In this document: positions 50,984-58,866 of the stretch, piece after piece
Numbering within the stretch: position 1 is the stretch's first letter
Layout of the letters: every line of letters begins with the position of its first letter
DNA from: Bacillota bacterium
GTDB lineage: Bacteria; Bacillota; Clostridia; Acetivibrionales; DSM-1351
NCBI GenBank assembly: GCA_023415305.1
Contig: JAEZKZ010000117.1
Location: forward strand, 124,001-188,000
Direction: 5' to 3'
DNA: 64,000 bases
Notes under the pieces: model-generated
The model's database searches: none
What the model saw: only the letters and a program-made list of their open reading frames with translations
Told to the model about the DNA's origin: nothing
Translations under genes and position numbers: made by a program

Positions 50984-51769
50984 CTAACCTCCAACCCCTT
51001 CATACAGGTGTATCATGTGTTTGTACAAAAATATTCCCAGCAGTGCAAATAAAACACATGGTATTATTGCGACAAACATTAAGAAATCTGCTCTGCCAAG
51101 TAATGCGGCTGCTGGGAAACATCCGACCATTGCCACTGGAATAATAAATGCAGAAAAATTTGCAACAGCCTTGTTTAATATACTTTGAGGATATTTCCCA
51201 AAGGACTTTATACTCTCAAATATCTCTGGTATTCTGGAATTCCCCACCCATTTAAAGGAAGTAGCAGCCATAATAAGTGACATTCCCATCATTACCAATA
51301 GTCCCGAAATAAACAGCAATAAAAACTGAAGCCACATAGATAATGATATGGACCCAATGTTTGCAGCCGCAATACCAAACATAATACCTCCACCGGCAAC
51401 AAGGCCGATACTATCAAGTTCAAAGGTTGATGCAATCAAAAAGAACAGACAGTCAACCGGCTTAATCAGAACTATTTCCAGACTTCCGTCAATTATGTAG
51501 CGCATGGTTGCCCATAACACACCATTAAATAACACATTTGAAATTCCGGCTGATAAAGTGAATACAGCTTGAATAAGCAGAACCTCATAAAAGGACCACT
51601 CAGGGAAGCTGGCACCCGAACCGTAAATAAGAATGGTAACCAATGGGAAAAGTATATTACTTATTAACATAATAATTGTGCTTAAAATAAAATTGAACCT
51701 GTAAGTGGTGGCAGTTGCAAAGGATACTCTTATGCACTCCTTGTAAATTCCCACATAATTAGCTTTCAT
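50984..51769 (-). CDS. ABC-2 exporter permease (second permease)
   Basis: The ~261-residue protein has six membrane segments and belongs to the ABC-2/COG3694-like permeases that occur in pairs beside a COG4586-type ATPase. Typical parts are IKPVDCLFFLIASTF and VISAAATSFKWVG-like central segments (here MSLIMAATSFKWVG). Two ATG codons are adjacent; the second, at 51769, is better spaced from GGAG. It is separated from the other permease gene by a leader element and from the ATPase gene by the repeat-rich gap. It would form a heterodimer with the permease encoded at 51874. Confidence 0.82.
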   Translation of the reverse strand: MKANYVGIYKECIRVSFATATTYRFNFILSTIIMLISNILFPLVTILIYGSGASFPEWSFYEVLLIQAVFTLSAGISNVLFNGVLWATMRYIIDGSLEIVLIKPVDCLFFLIASTFELDSIGLVAGGGIMFGIAAANIGSISLSMWLQFLLLFISGLLVMMGMSLIMAATSFKWVGNSRIPEIFESIKSFGKYPQSILNKAVANFSAFIIPVAMVGCFPAAALLGRADFLMFVAIIPCVLFALLGIFLYKHMIHLYEGVGG

Positions 51770-51781
51770 CATAACTCCATT

Positions 51782-51836
51782 CCGCTGCCACGCAGCGACA
51801 AATTGTAATAAAAAGACGCCCGGTGCTTTTTTCTAA
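51782..51836 (-). repeat. Intergenic leader element, copy 3
   Basis: On the minus strand: AAAAAAGCACCGGGC, GTCTTTTTATTACAATTTGT, then the mini-hairpin CGCTGC-GTG-GCAGCG, directly before GGAG of the permease gene. It shares order and spacing with copies 1 and 2 but less sequence. Confidence 0.5.
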
Positions 51837-51873
51837 ACTTGAATACACAAATACATATAAAGCTGATATCAAG

Positions 51874-52692
51874 TTATGCACCTACTCCTGTAAATCTTTT
51901 CATCGAAGCTTTGTATATAATTTCACTTGTTAACGCAGTCAGCAATACTGCCACGGCCTGTATTCCCACTATCTGAGGTATACTCATTGTAATCCCAGCC
52001 AGTGAATATTTGCCTGTAAAAACCATGGTAGGAACATATGAAATATACTGAAAAGGCAAAAAGAACAGCAGTTTCTGTAAAGCCTCCGGGAAGAAAACAA
52101 GAGGAATAAGTCCTCCTGAAAAAATAGCCTGCAGGAGCTGAAATACGCTCCGTATACTTGTAGTCTGAACAAGCCAAAAGGCTGTCAGTCCAATTATGTA
52201 ATTCAGATAAAAGTTCATCATGAAGGCAAGTCCAATTGAAAGAATTGTCCACCCAATGCTTACCGGCATCATATTAACCTTAAATATGAACACAAATATC
52301 AAAAGGCAGGGAATAAATTCAAAGAGAAAGCCTAAAATTCGGTGTCCAATTTTTTGTGACAGCGCAAAAAACCTATGATGCATTGGCCGAAGGGCAAATG
52401 TCAGAAACTTTCCCGTTCTTACCAGCATTTGCAGATTCCAGTCTGCAAAATCCATAGTCAAGTAACCGATCAGCGCAGTTACACCAAAATAAGTCAGTAT
52501 TTGGGGAAGCTCCATGCCGTTTATGACATTATTTCCCGAATATACCGCCTTCCAAATAAAATATTGCACTATGAAATAAACCGGACCTACAAAGATGGAA
52601 ACCATAGAGTGGGTACGGTAGGCGCTCCATTCCTTGTAAGTTACCATTGCTACTGCTTTTATTATCTGTAACTTTCTTTTTATATAATCCAT
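51874..52692 (-). CDS. ABC-2 exporter permease (first permease)
   Basis: The ~272-residue protein has six membrane segments, with the COG4587-like features YKEWSAYRTHSMVSI after the first basic stretch and a central loop ADWNLQMLVRTGKFLTFALR. Its ATG at 52692 overlaps the stop codon of the upstream serine hydrolase as TAATG, so translation is coupled; the longer frame to 52710 is not needed. Together with the permease at 50984 and the ATPase at 49637 it forms a complete three-gene ABC-2 exporter. Confidence 0.83.
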   Translation of the reverse strand: MDYIKRKLQIIKAVAMVTYKEWSAYRTHSMVSIFVGPVYFIVQYFIWKAVYSGNNVINGMELPQILTYFGVTALIGYLTMDFADWNLQMLVRTGKFLTFALRPMHHRFFALSQKIGHRILGFLFEFIPCLLIFVFIFKVNMMPVSIGWTILSIGLAFMMNFYLNYIIGLTAFWLVQTTSIRSVFQLLQAIFSGGLIPLVFFPEALQKLLFFLPFQYISYVPTMVFTGKYSLAGITMSIPQIVGIQAVAVLLTALTSEIIYKASMKRFTGVGA

Positions 52693-53855
52693 TATTTCAA
52701 CCCCGACCACATTATAGCTGATACATTATTAATAGCATGTGCATACCAATTGTCTCCGACAAAAGGTGCAAACCAGACAGCTACCAGCTTTTCAGCCGGA
52801 TCAATTGTCAGGCAGCAGGTTCCATAGCCCTCATGAAAAAAAGTTTCCGGGCTATATAAAGTCCCCAGATTATATTTCCGATCAGGGCCTAACCCGAATC
52901 TATGGTATACTCCGCCGCTATTCCAGCAGTAGTCAATAATATCCGGTGTTGTGTAAACCGTGGTCATTTTTTCAACTGCTTTTCTTCCGATTATTCTTTT
53001 TCCATTAAAGGTACCTTTATTTAAAAGCATTGTTCCAAACCTGACTAAATCAGCTGTTGTAGAATACAGCCCATTCCAGGTAGCAGGAACTTTATCCCAG
53101 ATATCACTTTCCTTCTTCTCTCCGGACAAAAGAGAATTAAGGTACTTTTCAAACGGTGGAAAGTGTAATATGTATCTCTCAGCTTTATTCAGGTCCGGTT
53201 CAAAACTTGTATCGTCCATTTCACAGGGTTTAACTATATTCTCCATAATATAATCATGTGAAAACACACCTGTAACTCTTTCAATTATTTCACCAAGAAT
53301 GGTGTAGCCAAAGCTGCAGTAAGACCACTCTTTATCTGGCTCTGTCCTCATTCCCGCCGACAGGCCAGCTTCAATCCAATTTTTATCCTTTGCAGCCCTG
53401 ATATTTTCGATGAAGTCCCAGGGAGCTTTATAATATTTATTTTCAAAACAGCCAGGGTCGGCAGCAAGCCCTGAAGTATGTGCCAATAGCTGCGCGATGT
53501 TTATTTTATTAAAAGGAGGGGCTTTAAATTCCTCCAGGAACTCGCCTGCTGTTTGATCCAGCCGTATTTTCCCGTTCTCTACAAGCTGAAAAATTGCAAC
53601 AGCGCAGAATAGTTTGGTTATTGAGAAAATTCTATATATTGTGTCGGGCTTCAAGGGTCTGACATCGGATTCCTTATATGATAATTTTCCTAAAGCTGTA
53701 TTGGTGAATACTTTGCCATCCAGTGCCAAACTATAAGCTGCGCCCTGTATCTCATTATTCACAAGCATCTTTAAAAAGTGTGCATTTAATACATCTAGCC
53801 TTTTACCGTCGTATCCTACTTCCTCTGGTGAGAACGGTGTTTTCGCGCTTATCAA
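52692..53855 (-). CDS. Serine hydrolase (class C beta-lactamase family), paralogue 2
   Basis: The 387-residue cytoplasmic-looking protein (no signal peptide) has nucleophile motif SITK in IFSITKLFCAVAIF, a second motif YCSFGY where most relatives have YSNFGY, and a third motif FHEG (HxG). The replacement of Asn by Ser in YxN is shared with its neighbour. The start is TTG 53855, 7 bp after GGATG. It is the second gene of the operon and coupled to the ABC permease. Such enzymes are esterases, peptidases or beta-lactam hydrolases; acting with an exporter suggests handling a peptide or antibiotic. Confidence 0.82.
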   Translation of the reverse strand: MISAKTPFSPEEVGYDGKRLDVLNAHFLKMLVNNEIQGAAYSLALDGKVFTNTALGKLSYKESDVRPLKPDTIYRIFSITKLFCAVAIFQLVENGKIRLDQTAGEFLEEFKAPPFNKINIAQLLAHTSGLAADPGCFENKYYKAPWDFIENIRAAKDKNWIEAGLSAGMRTEPDKEWSYCSFGYTILGEIIERVTGVFSHDYIMENIVKPCEMDDTSFEPDLNKAERYILHFPPFEKYLNSLLSGEKKESDIWDKVPATWNGLYSTTADLVRFGTMLLNKGTFNGKRIIGRKAVEKMTTVYTTPDIIDYCWNSGGVYHRFGLGPDRKYNLGTLYSPETFFHEGYGTCCLTIDPAEKLVAVWFAPFVGDNWYAHAINNVSAIMWSGLK

Positions 53856-53892
53856 TTTATCACATCCTTTTTTATTAATATCCTGTAATTAA

Positions 53893-55047
53893 CTATTCCA
53901 GGCCTGACCACATGATAGCCGCCGCATTAAACAAGGAATGAGCACACCAAACGTCATTTACAAAAGGTATAAACCATGCTGCAACAAGCTTTTCTACAGG
54001 GTCTATCAACAGGCAGCAGCCGCCGGCACCCTCATGGAAAAAAGTACCCTCCGAATACAGAGAAGACAGGTTATGCCTTAAATCCGGTCCCAATCCATAG
54101 GGTCGGTATACTCCTTCAGCACCCCAGCAATAATCCTTGATATCGGCAGTTGTGTGTAAAGCTGTCATTTTTTCTACAGCTTTTCTGCTTAATATTCGTT
54201 TCCCGTTGTAAGTACCTTTATTAAGCAACATGGTACCAAATTTACAAAGATCAAGAGCTGTCGAATGCAATTTGCCTCCTGTGCCTGGAATCTTATCCCA
54301 GATACCATTCTCCAGTTTTTCTCCGGCGAGAACAGAGTTAATCTGCTTTTCCATCCGCTCATTTCTTACTGCATGTCGTTTAGCAGATTCAACCGTTAAA
54401 TCGAAAAAAGTGTCATCCATTTCACAAGGTTTTACTATATTTTCTATTATGTAACTGTCTGCAAAGGTACCGCTTACACGTGATATAACCTCTCCAAGGA
54501 TGATATAGCCGAAACTGCAGTAGGCCCATTCTTCACCAGGTTGTTTTCTCATTCCTGATGAAAGTGCTGCTTCAATCCAATTATCACCCTTCATATGTTC
54601 TATAAAGTCCCAAGGGGATACGAAATACTTATTGTCAAAACATCCCGGGTCCGCCATTAACCCGGAGGTATGTGTCAACAAGTGAGCAATATTGATTTTA
54701 TTAAAAGGAGGAGCCTTAAACTCGTCTATAAAGTCACCTACAAATTGATCCAGACGCATTTTACCATCCTCAACCAGTTGAAAGATAGCTGTTGCACAAA
54801 AAAGCTTTGTTATAGATGCTATATTCTGAACGGTATCAGGTTGAACAAGCCGATAATCATCGTCTTTATATGATAATTTACCTAAAGCATTATTGGCAAA
54901 AACCTTGCCGTTTCTTGCAAGACAGTAATTTGCAGACTGAAGTTCCTTCGCCCCCATCATTTTTAGAAAATGCTGGTTCAGCACTTCCAGACGTTGGCTG
55001 TTATATCCGACATCTTCCGGTAAATAAGTTGTTTTAAAACTAATCAT
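53893..55047 (-). CDS. Serine hydrolase (class C beta-lactamase family), paralogue 1
   Basis: The 384-residue protein resembles the product at 52692 along its whole length, with conserved blocks at both ends and clear divergence between. Motifs are SITK in IASITKLFCATAIF, YCSFGY and FHEG. No signal peptide is visible. A G-rich ribosome site (GGGGGAA) precedes ATG 55047. It is the first gene of the five-gene exporter operon. The duplication is old enough for silent and amino-acid divergence, so both copies have probably been kept for distinct substrates. Confidence 0.82.
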   Translation of the reverse strand: MISFKTTYLPEDVGYNSQRLEVLNQHFLKMMGAKELQSANYCLARNGKVFANNALGKLSYKDDDYRLVQPDTVQNIASITKLFCATAIFQLVEDGKMRLDQFVGDFIDEFKAPPFNKINIAHLLTHTSGLMADPGCFDNKYFVSPWDFIEHMKGDNWIEAALSSGMRKQPGEEWAYCSFGYIILGEVISRVSGTFADSYIIENIVKPCEMDDTFFDLTVESAKRHAVRNERMEKQINSVLAGEKLENGIWDKIPGTGGKLHSTALDLCKFGTMLLNKGTYNGKRILSRKAVEKMTALHTTADIKDYCWGAEGVYRPYGLGPDLRHNLSSLYSEGTFFHEGAGGCCLLIDPVEKLVAAWFIPFVNDVWCAHSLFNAAAIMWSGLE

Positions 55048-55154
55048 CCATATTCCCCCTGTAACACATTTACATTTATTTTTTAGTTAGATAATTCTAC
55101 CATAATGTTACATAAAGGACAACGGAATAAATAATTTATACTTGTTTTTTCTCA

Positions 55155-55646
55155 CTATCTACCAAAATGGGAGTCGGATTCACCGATTATATATTTGCCC
55201 ATTATCCTGACCATGAATACTCCCACAACTGCCGGTATAATCTGGCCTATGCATAAGCTAAAAGCCAGGACCCCATATGGAATATGAAGTAGGTATGAAA
55301 GCCATAACGGGACTATAAGACCGGGTCCGAAAACTATTGGTACCGCTATAAGCCACCTGTTCCATTTAAATCTCCGCACAAGATAAACTGCTCCGGAGGT
55401 TATGATTCCAGCAATAATTCCGCCGAACATATCCAGTGGACCCAGTCCTCCCATAATGGTGTTGCTTAAGAAATTCGCCAATCCCAGTGGAATAATGAGA
55501 AAGGGGTATATATAGCTCAGTGAATACAGGGATGTTGCTATTCTTATCTGGTACTGCCCAAAAGCAAAGCCCTGGGATACAAACATTATTACAACGTACA
55601 ATGCTATTATTATTGCTGAGATGGTTATTTTTCTTACCGTTTTCAT
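55155..55646 (-). CDS. queT: QueT-family transporter (queuosine precursor, ECF S component)
   Basis: The 163-residue protein has about six membrane segments and the QueT pattern: FAFGQYQIRIATSLYSLSYI at the first loop and LGPLDMFGGIIAG in the middle, with a short charged tail. QueT proteins are substrate-binding S components for energy-coupling-factor transporters and import preQ1 or related queuosine precursors. The shared ECF ATPases are encoded elsewhere. GGAGG lies 8 bp before ATG 55646. It follows the HgdB/HgdC-like pair by 21 bp, so all three share the leader RNA at 57555-57658. Confidence 0.8.
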   Translation of the reverse strand: MKTVRKITISAIIIALYVVIMFVSQGFAFGQYQIRIATSLYSLSYIYPFLIIPLGLANFLSNTIMGGLGPLDMFGGIIAGIITSGAVYLVRRFKWNRWLIAVPIVFGPGLIVPLWLSYLLHIPYGVLAFSLCIGQIIPAVVGVFMVRIMGKYIIGESDSHFGR

Positions 55647-55667
55647 AATTGATTATCCTCCATGATA

Positions 55668-56429
55668 TTAATAAACCATGCCTGCATAGTTGCAGCAGCC
55701 CACAGCACCGTTGAATTGAGGCTCGGCAATACATACAAGCTCATCAAAATCCTTGCGAAGGTATATATTTAACGCCCTGTTTTTCGCCACCCCGCCGGAA
55801 AGGACAAGTTTACAGCCCTTGAATCTTGACAAAAGCGGATTGAGCCTTTTATATAATGAATAATTTACTCCTGCACAAAGCTGCCTGATTTCTGTACCCT
55901 CAGCTATTTTACCTATCAGCTCCGATTCCGAAAAAACAGAACAGGTTGAATTCAGTTGTATTGGAGACTCGTAATGTTGTGATAAATCCTCTAGTGATAC
56001 TTCCAGAACAGAAGCCATATTTTCCAGGTATCTTCCGCAGGAGGCAGCACATTTCTCATTAAGCTCTAGGTCGGTTACCAGCCCTTTCTCAACCTTTACC
56101 ACCTTTACATCCTGTCCGCCTATATCCAGAAGAGTAAAATCCTTCAGGCCGGTTTGGTACATTGCCCCATAAACATGGGCCTTGATTTCGGTTATTGCCT
56201 TAAACCTACTCAAATCGGTATTATTCCGGCCATAACCGGTTGAAACAGCTTTATCGGGAGTACCCAGCCCAAGCCGTTCGATATCCACTTCCAGCTTACT
56301 ATTACTGTAAGTACAATATTGCTTATAGAATGACATTGTACTGATTTTCTTCATTTCTGATATGATTCCGTCCTCCATGACAGCAATTTTTACTTCCCTG
56401 CTGCCCATATCAATCCCCAGAGTTTTCAT
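55668..56429 (-). CDS. HgdC/BadF-type ATPase activator (2-hydroxyacyl-CoA dehydratase activase family)
   Basis: The 253-residue ASKHA-fold ATPase has phosphate loop GIDMGSREVK, DIGGQD at 102-107, and cluster cysteines Cys127 (NEKCAAS) and Cys163 (STCSVFSESE), which in HgdC hold a [4Fe-4S] between two subunits. A further Cys131 follows the first. The enzyme uses ATP hydrolysis to inject low-potential electrons into its HgdB-like partner. Its start lies inside the 3' end of the partner gene (20-bp overlap), so they are co-translated. The target reaction is unknown. Confidence 0.87.
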   Translation of the reverse strand: MKTLGIDMGSREVKIAVMEDGIISEMKKISTMSFYKQYCTYSNSKLEVDIERLGLGTPDKAVSTGYGRNNTDLSRFKAITEIKAHVYGAMYQTGLKDFTLLDIGGQDVKVVKVEKGLVTDLELNEKCAASCGRYLENMASVLEVSLEDLSQHYESPIQLNSTCSVFSESELIGKIAEGTEIRQLCAGVNYSLYKRLNPLLSRFKGCKLVLSGGVAKNRALNIYLRKDFDELVCIAEPQFNGAVGCCNYAGMVY

Positions 56430-57426
56430 CAGGTACTCCTTTCAAATCGGAGAGCATATCAAGAAATGCCTCCAATCTCAGCTTTGTTCTTGAGTCAAGC
56501 CGTTTGGACTTGTCTCCTTCAATGGTCAGAACCGGTATATCCAGCTTTTGCTTTACGACAATATCTTCAATGGCTCTGTGGCAGAATGCCTGAGTATAAT
56601 GAATTATGCCGTCAAGCTTTCTGATTCTTATTTGTCTTTGTATTTCCCGGAGTCTGAAGTCAAGATCATATGGGTATGTATAGTCATAGTACTGCCTGTA
56701 AATACTATCTGCTTCTGTTGACCTGGGAAAAGCAAATTCGCGCTGGACTTCATTGTAAATTATCCCGGCATCATAATCCTCTACATAATCATATAAATCG
56801 CAAGTCATTGGGGGTACTCCCATATATCCCAGACGGATTGACGGAGGTCTTGGTGTTCTGCCGACCATTTCGTTAATTTTATCCTGAAGTGTTTTCAGAT
56901 ACTGTTGTGCATTACCATTAAAATCACTTAACGAAACCTGGTATAAATGATTTTCAAAGCCCGATGCTTTGGAATCAACATATGTAAGTTCATCAACTCT
57001 CTTGGCATACTGCCGGATCTGCTTCAGATCCCTCCTGACGGCTTCCGCCTGTTTTTCGGAAACTCCAAATATGTCCATAAATTTATTAATTTCGGCAGTC
57101 ACGTTTTCCAGTAAATGATTTGAGGGGTAGGAAAAATCATAGGTTTTAATACCCTTACTCTTTAGAACTTCCAGCAGAGCCCTGGTGTTCGAGCAGTCTC
57201 CTTCCACCACTCCTACTAGCTCATCGATTTCATAGCGCAGGCAAGCACCGTATAGTCCTTTGATCCATGCACAGGAGCTTTTTGGGAACCCATCCCTTTC
57301 AGCTCTTTCAATATCCTGCGCGTATGCTTCGTCTGATATGAAAATATTATTCAGGTCAATAACTCTGTACCCAGCTGCCAGCAACACTTCTACCGGTACA
57401 GTGGTTGTTATTCCGATATTACGCAT
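56410..57426 (-). CDS. HgdB/FldC-like iron-sulfur protein (2-hydroxyacyl-CoA dehydratase D-component family)
   Basis: The 338-residue protein belongs to the COG1775 family of dehydratases and double-cubane cluster reductases. Candidate cluster ligands are Cys52, Cys62, Cys78, Cys209 and Cys282, in SSCAWIKGLYGACLR, VEGDCSNT, PPMTCDLYDY and TQAFCHRAIED. Only one such subunit is present, whereas true dehydratases use two, so it resembles the single-subunit reductases. AAAGGAG lies before ATG 57426; the frame to 57525 covers leader sequence and is rejected. The QueT gene in the same operon suggests a role in queuosine precursor metabolism. Confidence 0.82.
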   Translation of the reverse strand: MRNIGITTTVPVEVLLAAGYRVIDLNNIFISDEAYAQDIERAERDGFPKSSCAWIKGLYGACLRYEIDELVGVVEGDCSNTRALLEVLKSKGIKTYDFSYPSNHLLENVTAEINKFMDIFGVSEKQAEAVRRDLKQIRQYAKRVDELTYVDSKASGFENHLYQVSLSDFNGNAQQYLKTLQDKINEMVGRTPRPPSIRLGYMGVPPMTCDLYDYVEDYDAGIIYNEVQREFAFPRSTEADSIYRQYYDYTYPYDLDFRLREIQRQIRIRKLDGIIHYTQAFCHRAIEDIVVKQKLDIPVLTIEGDKSKRLDSRTKLRLEAFLDMLSDLKGVPDENSGD

Positions 57427-57461
57427 TTGATCTCCTTTATAAATACAAAGTTCAGGTGTGC

Positions 57462-57513
57462 TCCAGCTTCGCTGGACGCCCCCAAAAGCAAAAGAGCCCT
57501 GGTCACCTTTTTT
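57462..57513 (-). repeat. Intergenic leader element, copy 4 (diverged)
   Basis: On the minus strand: AAAAAAGGTGACCAGGGC, TCTTTTGCTTTT, then the mini-hairpin TCCAGC-GAA-GCTGGA, 26 bp before the ribosome site of the HgdB-like gene. The arrangement equals copies 1-3, but the sequence is only loosely similar. Confidence 0.4.
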
Positions 57514-57554
57514 AGCATGCGACAATTAGTCTTTTCATGTACCTTTTTGACATT

Positions 57555-57658
57555 AAAAAAAGGGCATAAGCCCCTATAAACAAAAATAAGCCATCCTCCG
57601 ACAGCTGGTCCGTAGTTTTGTTTATAGACAGGATGGTTACGAACTGTCTTATTCAATT
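57555..57658 (-). ncRNA. Candidate riboswitch/attenuator of the HgdB-HgdC-queT operon
   Basis: In RNA order: AGACAG and CTGTCT (57649-57626) close hairpin 1, whose loop contains CCATCC. TATAAACAAAA and TTTTGTTTATA (57626-57575, up to 12 bp with the flanking pair) close hairpin 2, whose ~30-nt loop contains GGATGG. The two loops are complementary over 5-7 bp, so they can kiss or form a pseudoknot, and the helices abut for stacking. Directly after comes GGGC-TTAT-GCCC and seven T, a terminator. The layout is that of a metabolite-sensing leader. It does not match the preQ1-I, -II or -III consensus I know. Confidence 0.6.
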
Positions 57659-57664
57659 GGAATT

Positions 57665-57694
57665 ATTTTAGCATATTTAAAGTTGCATAGTCAA
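57665..57694 (-). promoter_or_regulatory. Promoter of the HgdB-HgdC-queT operon
   Basis: On the minus strand TTGACT (57694-57689), 18 bp and TAAAAT (57670-57665) predict a start near 57658, just before the structured leader and 230 bp before the first codon. Confidence 0.7.
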
Positions 57695-57771
57695 GCCAGG
57701 ACTCAGTAGTTAGTAGCAAGTAGTAAGTAGCTAAAAGCCAGGAGCCGGAAGTCAGCAGCATCAGATAAATT

Positions 57772-57801
57772 TTCTTGGTAACAAGGTTTTAATGGTATAA
57801 T
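57772..57801 (+). promoter_or_regulatory. Promoter of the AraC-type regulator
   Basis: TATAAT (57796-57801) with the extended -10 element TGG lies 18 bp after TTCTTG, about 107 bp upstream of the start codon. Confidence 0.45.
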
Positions 57802-57907
57802 TAGTGAGAATTGAAGTCCAGATATTGTCAAACAAGAGAAAAGGGCATTGGAGGTCAAGATAAAGAAACATACACCTGCTATCCTATTAGCAAGGAGGTG
57901 CTGATAT

Positions 57908-58810
57908 ATGCACGCATGGGAACAAATACAAATAACTGTGAACTATATTGAGGAACATCTTTCAGAAGAAATACAAATTGAAAACCTATCCAGGCTGGCC
58001 TCACTGTCCCAGTTTTATTACCAGAGACTTTTCAGAAGATTGGTTAAGAGGCCTGTAAACGAATATATCAAGCTAAGACGTCTTGCAAAAGCATCAGAGG
58101 CATTGATAGAAAAAAACAAAAGAGTTCTTGATATCGCCCTGGACTTCGGTTTCTCATCTCATGAAACATTTACTAGAGCTTTTAAAAATGCTTTCGGAAT
58201 GACCCCGGAGGATTACCGGTCAAATCCGGTTCGACTTAATAATTTTGTGAGACCTGAACTATCTTTAAATTATGTTCTGGTCGATGAAAATGTACCGCTT
58301 ATCGTTGACGGAATTGTACTCGAAATAAAACGCATGAAAATTACTGAGCCGCAAGCCTTTCTTGGTCTGACAATAGAAGAACCTGTCACTCAAATACCTG
58401 GAGGAGGCGGGACAGGAGTCGACAATCTCGGAAAAATGTGGGATGATTTCCACGAGCTTAAAGCAAGTATTAGTGCTTTAAAAGCAGATGGTGACGAGCT
58501 CGGGGTTACACTTCCCGGCACAAAAGAAGGTTATTACCGTTACTTTGCAGGTGCAGAAGCTGTGTACGGGCAGCAGTCGCAGGGAGTTTCCTCATGGCAG
58601 CTACCGGCTGGTGAGTATATTGTCTGTGTTTTCGAGGCCGAGGATTTTGAACATCTTGTTATGGATGCGTTGTATAAAGCTCACAGGTATCTGTTTGAGA
58701 CATGGCTGCCAAATCACAAATTAATTGTTAATCCCTTCGCAGCAGAACGTTATCCTGGACATAGCCCTGATACTACCACAATGGAGATATGGGTACTACC
58801 AACTTTGTAA
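57908..58810 (+). CDS. AraC-family regulator with GyrI-like effector domain
   Basis: The 300-residue protein has two helix-turn-helix motifs in residues 1-100 (IENLSRLASLSQFYYQRLFR, then VLDIALDFGFSSHETFTRAF and TPEDYRS). Residues ~115-300 form a GyrI-like small-molecule-binding domain (EPQAFLGLTIEEPV, then WQLPAGEYIVCVF). This is the Rob/BmrR-like layout, in which a drug or metabolite bound by the second domain alters promoter binding. AGGAGG lies 8 bp before ATG 57908. A DUF3788 gene follows at 56 bp and is probably co-transcribed. Confidence 0.88.
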   Translation: MHAWEQIQITVNYIEEHLSEEIQIENLSRLASLSQFYYQRLFRRLVKRPVNEYIKLRRLAKASEALIEKNKRVLDIALDFGFSSHETFTRAFKNAFGMTPEDYRSNPVRLNNFVRPELSLNYVLVDENVPLIVDGIVLEIKRMKITEPQAFLGLTIEEPVTQIPGGGGTGVDNLGKMWDDFHELKASISALKADGDELGVTLPGTKEGYYRYFAGAEAVYGQQSQGVSSWQLPAGEYIVCVFEAEDFEHLVMDALYKAHRYLFETWLPNHKLIVNPFAAERYPGHSPDTTTMEIWVLPTL

Positions 58811-58866
58811 AGTTACATGTTACCACCTACAACAACCAACACATAGTAATATGGAGGTGCTATTTC

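Larger units (their letters stand above)
57427..57907. other. 481-bp divergent intergenic region
   Basis: From left to right it holds the ribosome site and diverged leader element of the HgdB-like gene, a terminator, a structured leader, a minus-strand promoter, a low-complexity stretch of TAGTAAGTAG-like repeats (about 57707-57735), and the promoter of the AraC-type gene. A minus-strand open frame across the leader (57408-57656) is not a gene. Confidence 0.75.

Noticed and set aside
57408..57656. 82-codon minus-strand frame across the queT-operon leader
   Set aside because: It runs through the hairpins, the terminator and the leader element, has no ribosome site, and its product is unlike any protein. 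It is a chance open frame in a leader RNA.
57555..57658. Known preQ1 riboswitch
   Set aside because: The queT context suggested it, but I could not find the conserved loop and tail of preQ1-I, the COG4708-type preQ1-II signature, or the preQ1-III core. A covariance search is needed to be certain.
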